Below are positions 34,909-42,486 of a DNA stretch of 64,000 bases, one piece after another. The position numbers were made by a program, and so were the translations under genes. How positions within the stretch are numbered: the first letter of the stretch is position 1; each line of letters begins with the position of its first letter. The stretch comes from Olsenella massiliensis. Its GTDB lineage: Bacteria > Actinomycetota > Coriobacteriia > Coriobacteriales > Atopobiaceae. The stretch covers positions 503,038 through 567,037 of the forward strand of contig NZ_LN898211.1 of NCBI RefSeq assembly GCF_001457795.1, read 5' to 3'. The notes below the pieces were generated by a model. It was given only the letters and a program-made list of their open reading frames with translations, made no database searches and was not told the origin of the DNA.

Positions 34909-36396
34909 ATGCAGCTCAACCTCTCCAACATCGAATACACCTATCCGTTGACGGCAGGGCCCGCCCTACGCGCCGTGACCGCTACGTTTCCCCGTGGGTG
35001 GACCGGCATCGTCGGTGACAACGGCGGGGGCAAAACCACGTTGGCGCTGGTGGCTTGCGGGCTTTTGCGGCCCGACGCTGGCACGGTCTCTCCATCCCTC
35101 TTCTCCGCCTACTGCGCCCAAGATGCGAAGGAGCCGCCGGAAAACGCGGTCGATTTCGCACTTGCCCATGACGGCCTAGCCGTGAGGCTCCGTCGCGAGC
35201 TCGCCATCGAGGACGACTGGCTCTGGCGCTATGCCACGCTCTCGGGCGGGCAGCAGAAGCGACTGCAGGTGGCCTGCGCCCTGTGGGCCGCTCCGGACGT
35301 CCTTGCCATGGACGAGCCCACCAACCACGTCGATGCGTCGACTCGCCGTGCCATATCCGATGCGCTGTCGCGCTTCGATGGGATCGGCCTTCTCGTCTCG
35401 CACGACCGGGAGCTGCTCGATGCCCTCTGCGCGCAGTGTCTGTTCGTCTCTAGGGGTGCCGTCGTCATGAGGTCAGGCGGATACTCGCGGGCATCTTCGC
35501 AGGCGGCCCTGGAGCGTTCAGGCGCCGTCCACGCGCGCGACGAGGCCCGCAAGGAGAAGGCCCGCATCGAGCGGGAAGTCAGGCGTCGTCGTGAGGAGGC
35601 GTCGCGTGCCGCTGGCAAGAGGAGCCTTAGGGGCATAGACAAGCACGATGCGGACGCGCGCCGCAGGGTGCGTGTCGCGGTGTTGACCGGCAAGGACGGG
35701 CAGGCAGGCAGGCTCTCGTCACGTATGGCCGGAAGGCTGGAGGACGCGGAGGCGAGGCTTGTGGCGACGCGGGTCGAGAAGCGCTACGAGGCGGACGTGT
35801 GGCTCGATGCCGAGCCCAGCAGGCGCAGGCTCCTTTTCAGGATGGGGCCCTGCAGCATCCCCCTCGGTGACGCCTCCCTGGTCGTTCCCGCTCTGCACAT
35901 CGGAAACACCGATCACATAGGGCTCGTCGGGGACAACGGTTCCGGCAAGACGACCCTTGTCAGGCGAGTCGTGGAGGGCCTTGCCGAAACGACGAGATTT
36001 CTCTACATCCCCCAGGAGCCCGATCGGGCCCAGGAGCGGGCTGCCTTGGGTGTATTGCACGATCTTCCGGCCAGTCGGCGCGGTCGTGTCCTCTCCGTCG
36101 TGGCGCAGCTCAACTCCGATCCGAACCGCATGCTCGAGGGAGATGCCGTCAGTCCGGGGGAGATGCGCAAGCTCATGCTGGCCCTTGGGATTGTCGAACG
36201 CCCTCAGCTCGTCATCATGGACGAGCCCACTAACCACCTCGACATAGGATCCATCGAGGCTCTGGAGCGCGTGCTGGCCGTCTATCCCGGCGCGCTTCTC
36301 TTGGTTTCCCACGACGCAGCCATGGTGAAGGCGGCCACCAGTGTGGTTTGGAGGATAAGGCCTTTGGGGGGTGGCTATGAACTCGTAGTGGGGTAG
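34909..36396 (+). CDS. ABC-F family ATPase, possible ribosome protection protein
   Basis: Two nucleotide-binding domains in one soluble chain without membrane segments. NBD1 has Walker A GDNGGGKTT, signature LSGGQQKRLQ and Walker B VLAMDEPTNHVD. NBD2 has GDNGSGKTT, VSPGEMRKLMLA and LVIMDEPTNHLD. They are joined by a basic coiled linker (about 200-290, RKEKARIEREVRRRREEASR). This is the ABC-F plan, whose resistance members (Lsa, Vga, Msr types) dislodge antibiotics from the ribosome. The NBD2 signature is SPGE rather than LSGGE. I chose ATG 34909 (495 residues), preceded by GGAGG; ATG 34882 is the alternative. Confidence 0.87.
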   Translation: MQLNLSNIEYTYPLTAGPALRAVTATFPRGWTGIVGDNGGGKTTLALVACGLLRPDAGTVSPSLFSAYCAQDAKEPPENAVDFALAHDGLAVRLRRELAIEDDWLWRYATLSGGQQKRLQVACALWAAPDVLAMDEPTNHVDASTRRAISDALSRFDGIGLLVSHDRELLDALCAQCLFVSRGAVVMRSGGYSRASSQAALERSGAVHARDEARKEKARIEREVRRRREEASRAAGKRSLRGIDKHDADARRRVRVAVLTGKDGQAGRLSSRMAGRLEDAEARLVATRVEKRYEADVWLDAEPSRRRLLFRMGPCSIPLGDASLVVPALHIGNTDHIGLVGDNGSGKTTLVRRVVEGLAETTRFLYIPQEPDRAQERAALGVLHDLPASRRGRVLSVVAQLNSDPNRMLEGDAVSPGEMRKLMLALGIVERPQLVIMDEPTNHLDIGSIEALERVLAVYPGALLLVSHDAAMVKAATSVVWRIRPLGGGYELVVG

Positions 36397-36464
36397 ACAC
36401 TCTTCCTTATTGATGTCCAGCTATTTTATGTAAGATTGCCTCAGTCTGAACTCGGCCACATATC

Positions 36465-36788
36465 ATGTCGAGCCACATCACGAGCGACCTCGAGAAGATT
36501 GCTGACTACATAGTCTGCATCGAAGTGGGCCGTATCGCGTTTTCTGTCATAAAGGACGCCATTACCGACGTGGCGGGCGTCGCACAATGTCATGCGGCGG
36601 AGTTCGATTCCGTCGCGGAAAGCTCGTTCTTCGCCCCTGGCGAGGTGCGCTTCATCAGGCAGCCGTACAGTACGGCGATTCTCGTTCCCGATCGGTTCGC
36701 GTTCGGGGAACGGTTCCCCAGAATCGCGCTTGACCGTGCCGACATAGACGGCTACATGAACCTCGTGTTGAAGGGAGAAATCCGATGA
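36465..36788 (+). pseudogene. C-terminal relic of an ABC transporter ATPase
   Basis: The frame starts with SSHITSDLEKIADYIVCIEV, the switch-His region after Walker B of YtrB-type ATPases, and ends LVLKGEIR. The P-loop and signature domain are absent. The stop overlaps the ATG of the next fragment, as in an intact ATPase-permease operon. Confidence 0.7.
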
Positions 36789-36910
36789 AGACGATGACTC
36801 TTTCCGACCTCATCATCATGCGCAATTACCTGGCTCAGCAGTCAGTCGTCGGCCTCTATGCAGCTTCTGCCGCAATCGCGGCAAGGCTCTACGAGGTGCG
36901 GGAGCTGTAG
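36785..36910 (+). pseudogene. N-terminal relic of an ABC-2 permease
   Basis: ATG 36785 begins MKTMTLSDLIIMRNYLAQQS, the usual start of the permease partner of YtrB-type ATPases, and stops after 41 residues before any full membrane set. A deletion has removed the rest. Confidence 0.55.
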
Positions 36911-37140
36911 CCGAACCGACTCGTTTCCATCCGTAGGGCCCCGCGCGGCTCCAGATTCGCCTACGGTGCCTCTCTTCCTTCTGCGATAGCGAATTCTTAA
37001 CGAGAGGATGGGCTTTACTGCGGCACGGCCCCTTGCCGCCCGGCAAAACAATCTACATACCATCAGAGCCGCCGCTTCGCCGGTTCTCGGATGCGTATGC
37101 GCAGCAGGCGGGTACGTAGGCACCCGCCCTTCCCCTTTCT

Positions 37141-38364
37141 CTAGGCTACCTGATGCCTTGCGAAAACGCGCATCGCAAGCGGTGTGCAAGCCGCTAGGAG
37201 GACTGCGTAGAGTATCGCCAGCGCAGTGGGAAGGTCGATTACCGCCGTCCCCGCCGCGAAGCTGACCATGCGGCTGAATGCGAAGTTCATTCCCGCCATG
37301 GGCGTGAGGGCCCCAAGCTTCGCGAGTGGAGAGATGAAGAGGGCGAACATCCCGAGGAAGGCCACCGCCATCGGAATCACGGCCACCGGCATCGTGGAGC
37401 GCATCTTCGAAGACAGGAGCAGCGTAAGCGCCGCCATGCCGATCGCGATGAGATAGCCGAGGCCGTAGACGGCGAGCATGGCCTGCCCGACGGTGAGCGG
37501 GTACGGGTTGTTGAATCCGAAGACCACCTGCGCCGGCAGATCCCACCCTCCGGCGCCGCACACTGCCACGTTGATCCCCACGACGACCGCCGCGCAAAGC
37601 CACCAGTATGCCGTGGCGAACGCTAGCGCCGCGACGGCTTTGGCGGCGGGAAGAGCCCTCTTCCCGCGTCTCGTCGGCAGCGCCACGGCGGCGGTGCGGT
37701 TCTGGTACTCTCCCGCGTACACGCCCGAGAGGGCGATGCATAGCGCCACAATCGCGAAAGCTTGGGAGCTCGCCCAATCCAAGGCGTTCTTCCATGCGCC
37801 GGCGTAGCCGAATTCAACTGGCCACTTGATCTGGTCGAACTTGTCGTGCCAGTAGGACACCTCGGCATCGCTGTAGGGAAAATAGTGCTCGAAGCCGTCG
37901 GACAATGAGGCGTCCACCCTTGCGAGCGAGCCCTCTCGCAGGCTCGTCGAGCGCGGGCTTGCGCTATCGAGCGTGCCCACAATCTCGTTGTAGTAGTCGT
38001 CGGAGGCGACGGCCCTCGTCTGCTGCCAGAACCCGAGACCATACTGGGCGATTATCTCGTCGCTCGACAGATCGTAAAAGCCAGGGGTTCCTTTTGCGAG
38101 CTGGTTGGCGCGATCGAGTGTGGCGGCATCCTCAGCAACCTGGGCATCGTCGAGCAGGCCCGCATGCGATTCCTCCTTTTGGAGGTATGTTTGTTGGGCG
38201 GCAAGCCCCTCGACGACCTCTCCTGTTGCAAAGTCGCGTGTGGACATGGTCGCCAGGTTCATGAAGGCCATGCCCGCCAGCAGGGCGAGCGCGGCCAGGC
38301 ACGCCGCCATGCCCGCGCGGTTGCCGAGTATCTTCCTGATCTCGAATTTTATTAGTGTTCCCAT
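37141..38364 (-). CDS. ABC-2 type permease
   Basis: A 407-residue membrane protein. One N-terminal helix (MAACLAALALLAGMAFMNLA) is followed by an outer loop of about 155 residues and then five to six helices near the C-terminus, the layout of BcrB/YtrF-like export permeases. It follows the ATPase gene by 9 bp in the operon sigma factor, membrane protein, ATPase, permease. The substrate is unknown; antibiotic or peptide export is the common role. Confidence 0.82.
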   Translation of the reverse strand: MGTLIKFEIRKILGNRAGMAACLAALALLAGMAFMNLATMSTRDFATGEVVEGLAAQQTYLQKEESHAGLLDDAQVAEDAATLDRANQLAKGTPGFYDLSSDEIIAQYGLGFWQQTRAVASDDYYNEIVGTLDSASPRSTSLREGSLARVDASLSDGFEHYFPYSDAEVSYWHDKFDQIKWPVEFGYAGAWKNALDWASSQAFAIVALCIALSGVYAGEYQNRTAAVALPTRRGKRALPAAKAVAALAFATAYWWLCAAVVVGINVAVCGAGGWDLPAQVVFGFNNPYPLTVGQAMLAVYGLGYLIAIGMAALTLLLSSKMRSTMPVAVIPMAVAFLGMFALFISPLAKLGALTPMAGMNFAFSRMVSFAAGTAVIDLPTALAILYAVLLAACTPLAMRVFARHQVA

Positions 38365-38373
38365 AGCATGCTC

Positions 38374-39249
38374 CTAACGCATGCCCGCGTCGCGGAACGC
38401 GAGCAGGTACAGGTCTTCCAACGTCGGCTCGACCGGCGCGGCGCCCTCCATCGGGCAACCGTCCGCCACCACGCGCACCACCGCGTGACCGTCGGGGGCA
38501 TAGCGGACGTTGGCCACCTGCATCCGTGTGGCCATCTCCTCGGCGCGATGCGCCTCCACGTGGCACTCCCACACCTTGTCCGCCGCCTGCGCGACCACCT
38601 GCTCCGGCGTGCCGTCCATGATGAAGCCGCCGTCGCGCATCACCAGGATTCGATTGGCGATGAACTCCACGTCGCTCACGATGTGGGTTGAGAGGATGAC
38701 GATCTTGTCCTGCGCGAAGCCGGCGATGAGGTTGCGGAAGCGCACGCGCTCCTTGGGGTCGAGGCCGGCCGTGGGCTCGTCGAGCACCAGGATGGCGGGG
38801 TCGTTGAGCATGGCCTGGGCGATTCCGAGGCGCTGCTTCATGCCGCCGGAGAAGGTCTTCACCTTGCGCCGCGCGTCGTCGGCAAGCCCGACCTCATCGA
38901 GCAGCTGCACACTGCGGGCGCGGCCGTCTCGGCTGGAGAAGCCCTTGAGCGTGGCCATGTAGCGCATGAACTCGAGCGCCGAGAAGTCGGGGTAGTAGCC
39001 GAAATCCTGCGGGAGGTAGCCGAGCAGCGCCCGATACTCGTCTCCCATCGAAAGGGCATCGCGCCCGTCGAGCAGCACCTGACCGCTGGTGGGGCGCATC
39101 ACGTCGCAGACCATGCGCATGAGCGTGGTCTTGCCCGCGCCGTTCGCGCCCAGAAGCCCCGTCACGCCCGGGGAAAGCGTGGCCGACACGCGGTCCACGG
39201 CTATCCTCGCCTCGAACTGCTTGGTCAGCCGATCCAATGTGAGCTCCAT
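38374..39249 (-). CDS. ABC transporter ATPase
   Basis: A 291-residue ATPase: Walker A GANGAGKTT, Q-loop YLPQDFGYYPD, signature FSGGMKQRLGIA, Walker B ILVLDEPTAGLDP, and the switch His in STHIVSDVEFIA. ATG 39249 gives MELTLDRLTKQFEARIAVDR, the expected start; the frame is open upstream but not ABC-like. It pairs with the permease downstream. Confidence 0.93.
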   Translation of the reverse strand: MELTLDRLTKQFEARIAVDRVSATLSPGVTGLLGANGAGKTTLMRMVCDVMRPTSGQVLLDGRDALSMGDEYRALLGYLPQDFGYYPDFSALEFMRYMATLKGFSSRDGRARSVQLLDEVGLADDARRKVKTFSGGMKQRLGIAQAMLNDPAILVLDEPTAGLDPKERVRFRNLIAGFAQDKIVILSTHIVSDVEFIANRILVMRDGGFIMDGTPEQVVAQAADKVWECHVEAHRAEEMATRMQVANVRYAPDGHAVVRVVADGCPMEGAAPVEPTLEDLYLLAFRDAGMR

Positions 39250-39263
39250 ACTGCAATCCTTAT

Positions 39264-40064
39264 CTAGTGGTAGGTTTTCGCCATATGCGGTGAGAACGCG
39301 TCCAGCCCCACAGAGGCCGCGTGCACGAGCATCGCGACCTCGCGCACGAGCCACGCGAGCGCCGCGGCGGCCGCGGCGATCCACGAGGCGAGAGAGGCCG
39401 TCCCGTACATGTCCGGCCACATGCTCGCAAGGGCCATGAGCACGGCGCAGCATGTGGCCGCCCACGCCCAGCAGAGCACCGTGGCAGAAGAGGGCGCCGC
39501 CCTTCTCAGCACCACCAGCGAGCCTGCGCAGGAGCAGAAGAACGGCGGGCAGGCGTAAAGCGCGACCGAGAGCGCGCCGATGTCCAGAGAGGACGCGACC
39601 GCTCCCACCATGAGGGCGACCGTCAACGCCGACGAACAGCCCAGCACGATCAGGCGGGCCACCATCACGCTCGCAGCGTTGTTGGGGCACGAGTACTCCA
39701 GCTCGGCAACACCGTTCAGCTTGCTCGCATGCAGGGTGGGGACGCCGACGAGCACGGCCGCGGCAGAGAGGACGCCGACGACGAGCTTCGCGAGGCTCGC
39801 GTCCGCGGCGCTGCTCGCCGCGGCGAGCATGAGCGCGACGATTCCCAGCTGCGCGACCCAGGTCCATGAAGGGACGTAGCGCACCTGGGACGCGACGAAC
39901 GGGGCGAACCCCATCCTGCAGCCTCGAACCCTGCTCATCCGCGCGTCTTCGGCAACCATGGCCAGGGCGAGCGAATCGATGGTACTCGCGTCCGTTTCTT
40001 CGCGTTGGGCAGAATAATGCCGGGAAAGCTCGATCGTGAGCCTCGCTCGTTCCGCCTCACCCAT
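39264..40064 (-). CDS. Six-helix membrane protein of a sigma-factor operon
   Basis: A 266-residue protein with a soluble N-terminal part of about 70 residues, then six hydrophobic segments. ATG 40064 lies inside the end of the sigma factor gene (8-bp overlap), with AAGGAGG upstream. Its position right after an ECF-type sigma gene suggests an anti-sigma or signal-receiving role, or a second permease subunit; the sequence does not decide. Confidence 0.7.
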   Translation of the reverse strand: MGEAERARLTIELSRHYSAQREETDASTIDSLALAMVAEDARMSRVRGCRMGFAPFVASQVRYVPSWTWVAQLGIVALMLAAASSAADASLAKLVVGVLSAAAVLVGVPTLHASKLNGVAELEYSCPNNAASVMVARLIVLGCSSALTVALMVGAVASSLDIGALSVALYACPPFFCSCAGSLVVLRRAAPSSATVLCWAWAATCCAVLMALASMWPDMYGTASLASWIAAAAAALAWLVREVAMLVHAASVGLDAFSPHMAKTYH

Positions 40065-40554
40065 CAAGACCACCCTCCTTCAAGTCCTCTTCGAGTGCCT
40101 TCAATGCCGCTTTTATCCGCCTGCGCACTGCGAAACGGCTAATGCCGAGCGCCTGGGCCACCTCGTTCATCCCGAGCCCCATGCCGAAGCGCAGTTCCAC
40201 GGCCTCTCGCAGCTCGTCTGACAGCCGCATCAACGCAGGGCCGAGGTCCGCATCGCGCACGTTGCTCTCATCGGCGGCAACCTCGAAGTCGAGGCTCACC
40301 GTCTCCAGCCGCCTCTTGCGGCTAGCATCGACGCATACGCTCCTCGCCACCCTCATGAGGTAGGCGATGGGCTTGCCGCGCTCGCGGTAGCCCTGGGCGC
40401 GAACGAAGCGCAGGAACGTCTCCTGCGCGAGGTCGGCCGCCTCGTGCCCGGCGGGCGCGTGGCGCCTGCAGTACGCCAGCACGTCGTCGTAGCACTCCTC
40501 GGCAATCTCGCGCGCCCGGTTCGTATCCAGGCCGCCGGTTTCCCGTCTAGGCAA
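40057..40554 (-). CDS. ECF-type RNA polymerase sigma factor
   Basis: 165 residues with region 2 (ADLAQETFLRFVRAQGYRER, IAYLMRVARSVCVDASRKRR) and region 4 (LRFGMGLGMNEVAQALGISR, RRIKAALKALEEDL). The start is TTG 40554 after GAGGAGGTGATT. It heads the operon with the membrane protein and ABC transporter and presumably drives its own promoter upstream. Confidence 0.88.
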   Translation of the reverse strand: MPRRETGGLDTNRAREIAEECYDDVLAYCRRHAPAGHEAADLAQETFLRFVRAQGYRERGKPIAYLMRVARSVCVDASRKRRLETVSLDFEVAADESNVRDADLGPALMRLSDELREAVELRFGMGLGMNEVAQALGISRFAVRRRIKAALKALEEDLKEGGLDG

Positions 40555-40932
40555 GCCAAATCACCTCCTCTACCCACTACAACGTGAAAGCAGCCCGAGA
40601 TGTGCGGCCTTTCACGATTTTAATTTCGAGCATTCTCCCGCATTCTCCCATGGGTGCCGTGAGCCGGGCTCGATTGGTGGGGCTCATGGCGCCCTCGGGT
40701 TTCATCTATTCTCAAGGAGTTGCGTTCTTGGACGGACAAGCAGGGATGTGCTTGTTGGAGGCGTGCATGCAAAGCCTAACGGGATGCTGAATCACGCTAA
40801 GTCTTGTTACGTCATAACCGAATGAAAAAACAAACAAGTTGTTTGCGGTCAATTATCAAATTCGGCAGAGAAGTCTCTTCCGCGTCGCTATGATGGTCGG
40901 TAGAATTTTTAAGATTCGAGAGGGGGTGTCCC
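40555..40932. other. Intergenic region with operator-like palindrome
   Basis: Divergent region between the sigma operon and the AAA relic. It has the perfect palindrome CAAACAA-G-TTGTTTG (40831-40845), which may be an operator. No supported gene. Confidence 0.45.
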
Positions 40933-41400
40933 ATGGCAACCGGCGACCAGATAAAAGCCCTTATCAAAGCACATTACGACCAAGATAAGGAACGTTTCAA
41001 GACTGCGGCATTGCGCATAGCCGCATCAGAAACACGCGTTGGCCACACCACTTTGGGTAGGGAAATCACTGCCATGATTGATGCATCCACTCGTGCAAAG
41101 GACAATGTCATTAGTCTTGCGAATAAGGACAATCTGTTCCTTGTCTCATTCCCGGAGGTTTGACTGGACGATTTGGTTGTCTCGCCAGAAATCGCCGAGA
41201 AGATCGACCGTATGCTAGACGAGTATCGCCAAAGGAAGAGGCTCGCCTCGTTCGGTCTAAGCTGCCGTCGCAAGCTCCTGCTCGAGGGGGACGCGGGCAC
41301 GGGCAAGACTATGACGGCTTCGGTGATCGCCGCCGAGCTCGGCATACCCCTGTTCATCGTACAGACGGACAAGCTCATATTCCGACGATGGCATCCCTGA
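40933..41400 (+). pseudogene. AAA+ ATPase, broken by TGA and truncated
   Basis: ATG 40933 begins MATGDQIKALIKAHYDQDKE, the N-terminal region of element-type AAA+ ATPases. TGA 41161-41163 interrupts it after LVSFPEV, and the same frame continues LDDLVVSPEIAEKI into the Walker A region LLLEGDAGTGKTMTASVIAA. The frame ends at 41400, well before Walker B. The TGA fits a former CGA (Arg). The intact family is about 320 residues, so at least half is lost. Confidence 0.75.
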
Positions 41401-41562
41401 AGTAATTGAAAAATCGAAGGTTATAGAGCTGAGCCGCGGGCACGAGCTGTTTGGCAGGTCTTGGAACATTGATACTTCCGAAAACAGAGGTCGGTCGGAA
41501 TAGCAATCGCAATTTGAGACTTGAAGGCAACAAAACAGATTCAGAAGGTAATAACGCTTGCG

Positions 41563-41900
41563 TGTAGTCACCTACAATTCTTAAAACCACATTTTTGCAG
41601 CTCAACGGCATTACTCTTCTATCGGAAATCTCTATTCTCTTATCGAAAGCCACCGAACGCGGTTTAGCGCGGATCAGGCCATGTAGTCAGTTGCACGCAA
41701 TCGTATTCCGTTTCCGCAGTTCGAAGGCACTATTCGCGTATCGCCCGAAAATACTCTCCTCGGGTGACTACAGAGCGTGTAGTCACTGCTGACTACAGGG
41801 TGACTACACGGTTTTCGAGATGGGAGAGTAGAGGGAATCCCAGCTCACCCGCCCCGCTGACTACATCAAAACGTGCCATGCAACGATTGAGTGGGAATAG
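41563..41900 (+). repeat. Right end of unit D with arm-like sites and att core
   Basis: TGTAGTCA/TGACTACA occurs at 41563, 41682, 41765, 41778, 41790 and 41801, and the segment ends in ACGATTGAGTGGGAATAG (41883-41900). From 41680 on it is an evident homologue of 32890-33110 with the same spacing of sites. Confidence 0.82.
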
Positions 41901-41998
41901 GTACGTACTCTTTGCGGGGGAGGTCGGATGCGGTCTCCCTCGTTGCGGTTTTGCTTGCCAAACGCCACGGATCATTTCAAGCAGACCAGCCCTGCCTG

Positions 41999-42142
41999 CC
42001 AAAAGCCACGTTTCGTTTCGGAAAAAATGTCAAAAGCCACGTTCCGTTTCAAAGGGTCTGACGTTTGTGCAGGTAGATTTTTTTCGCGTGAAAGAGAACG
42101 TGGCTTTTGGCTAAAAAAGTGAAGTAGACCGTGGCTTTTGGC
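41999..42142. repeat. Set of inverted AAAAGCCACGTT repeats
   Basis: CCAAAAGCCACGTT occurs at about 41999 and 42030 in one direction, and its complement at 42096-42109 and 42131-42142. CAAAAGCCACGTTC (42031-42044) and GAACGTGGCTTTTG (42096-42109) are perfect complements 51 bases apart. A weaker copy is at 41957. No gene overlaps them. Confidence 0.65.
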
Positions 42143-42218
42143 ACCCTGCCTGGAGGGGATATGAAGTTACGTCCATAAAATGGCATGAAAGATGGGAAGT
42201 GAGCCAAAGGCCCGTCTC

Positions 42219-42310
42219 TGATCACGGGTATGCTGCGTCCCACGGAGGACCAGATGCTTTTCGAGAGACGCCCCTGGGAGTGAGATGACCTCTCTCACAT
42301 CGTGCTGACG
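42219..42310 (+). pseudogene. Relic of a LanF-type ABC ATPase
   Basis: The frame reads ITGMLRPTEDQMLFERRPWE then TGA then DDLSHIV, matching ITGMLRPTGGQMLFEGHPWE-R-DDLYRIG in the ATPase at 17702-18415. Only about 30 codons remain. Confidence 0.65.
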
Positions 42311-42409
42311 TTGGCGGTCGTTGAGAAAATGACAGTCCTGGCGGGGTTGAAGTCGAGAGGGTAGGGGCCGGGCCCGATTTTGCCTCCTGACAATGTCCTG
42401 CTCGTAGTA

Positions 42410-42436
42410 AAAAGGAGGGCCCTTGGGGCCCTCCCG
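42410..42436 (-). terminator. Terminator of the large adhesin gene
   Basis: On the minus strand GGAGGGCCC and GGGCCCTCC form a 9-bp stem with a 3-base loop followed by T5, 50 bp after the stop codon. Confidence 0.85.
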
Positions 42437-42486
42437 GTCCTGCTTATCTGTGGCGCCCGAGCCGTGTGGCGCCGGGTGTCTTGAGC

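Noticed and set aside
36911-37140. Continuation of the ABC-2 permease after 36910
   Set aside because: None of the three plus-strand frames shows membrane-type sequence; the gene is truly cut off.
38374-39867. 497-residue start for the ABC ATPase
   Set aside because: The extra N-terminal 200 residues are antisense-type sequence overlapping the membrane protein gene; the ABC protein starts at 39249.
41999-42142. CRISPR array
   Set aside because: Repeats are few, in both directions and irregularly spaced, without cas genes; no CRISPR-type array was seen anywhere in the window.
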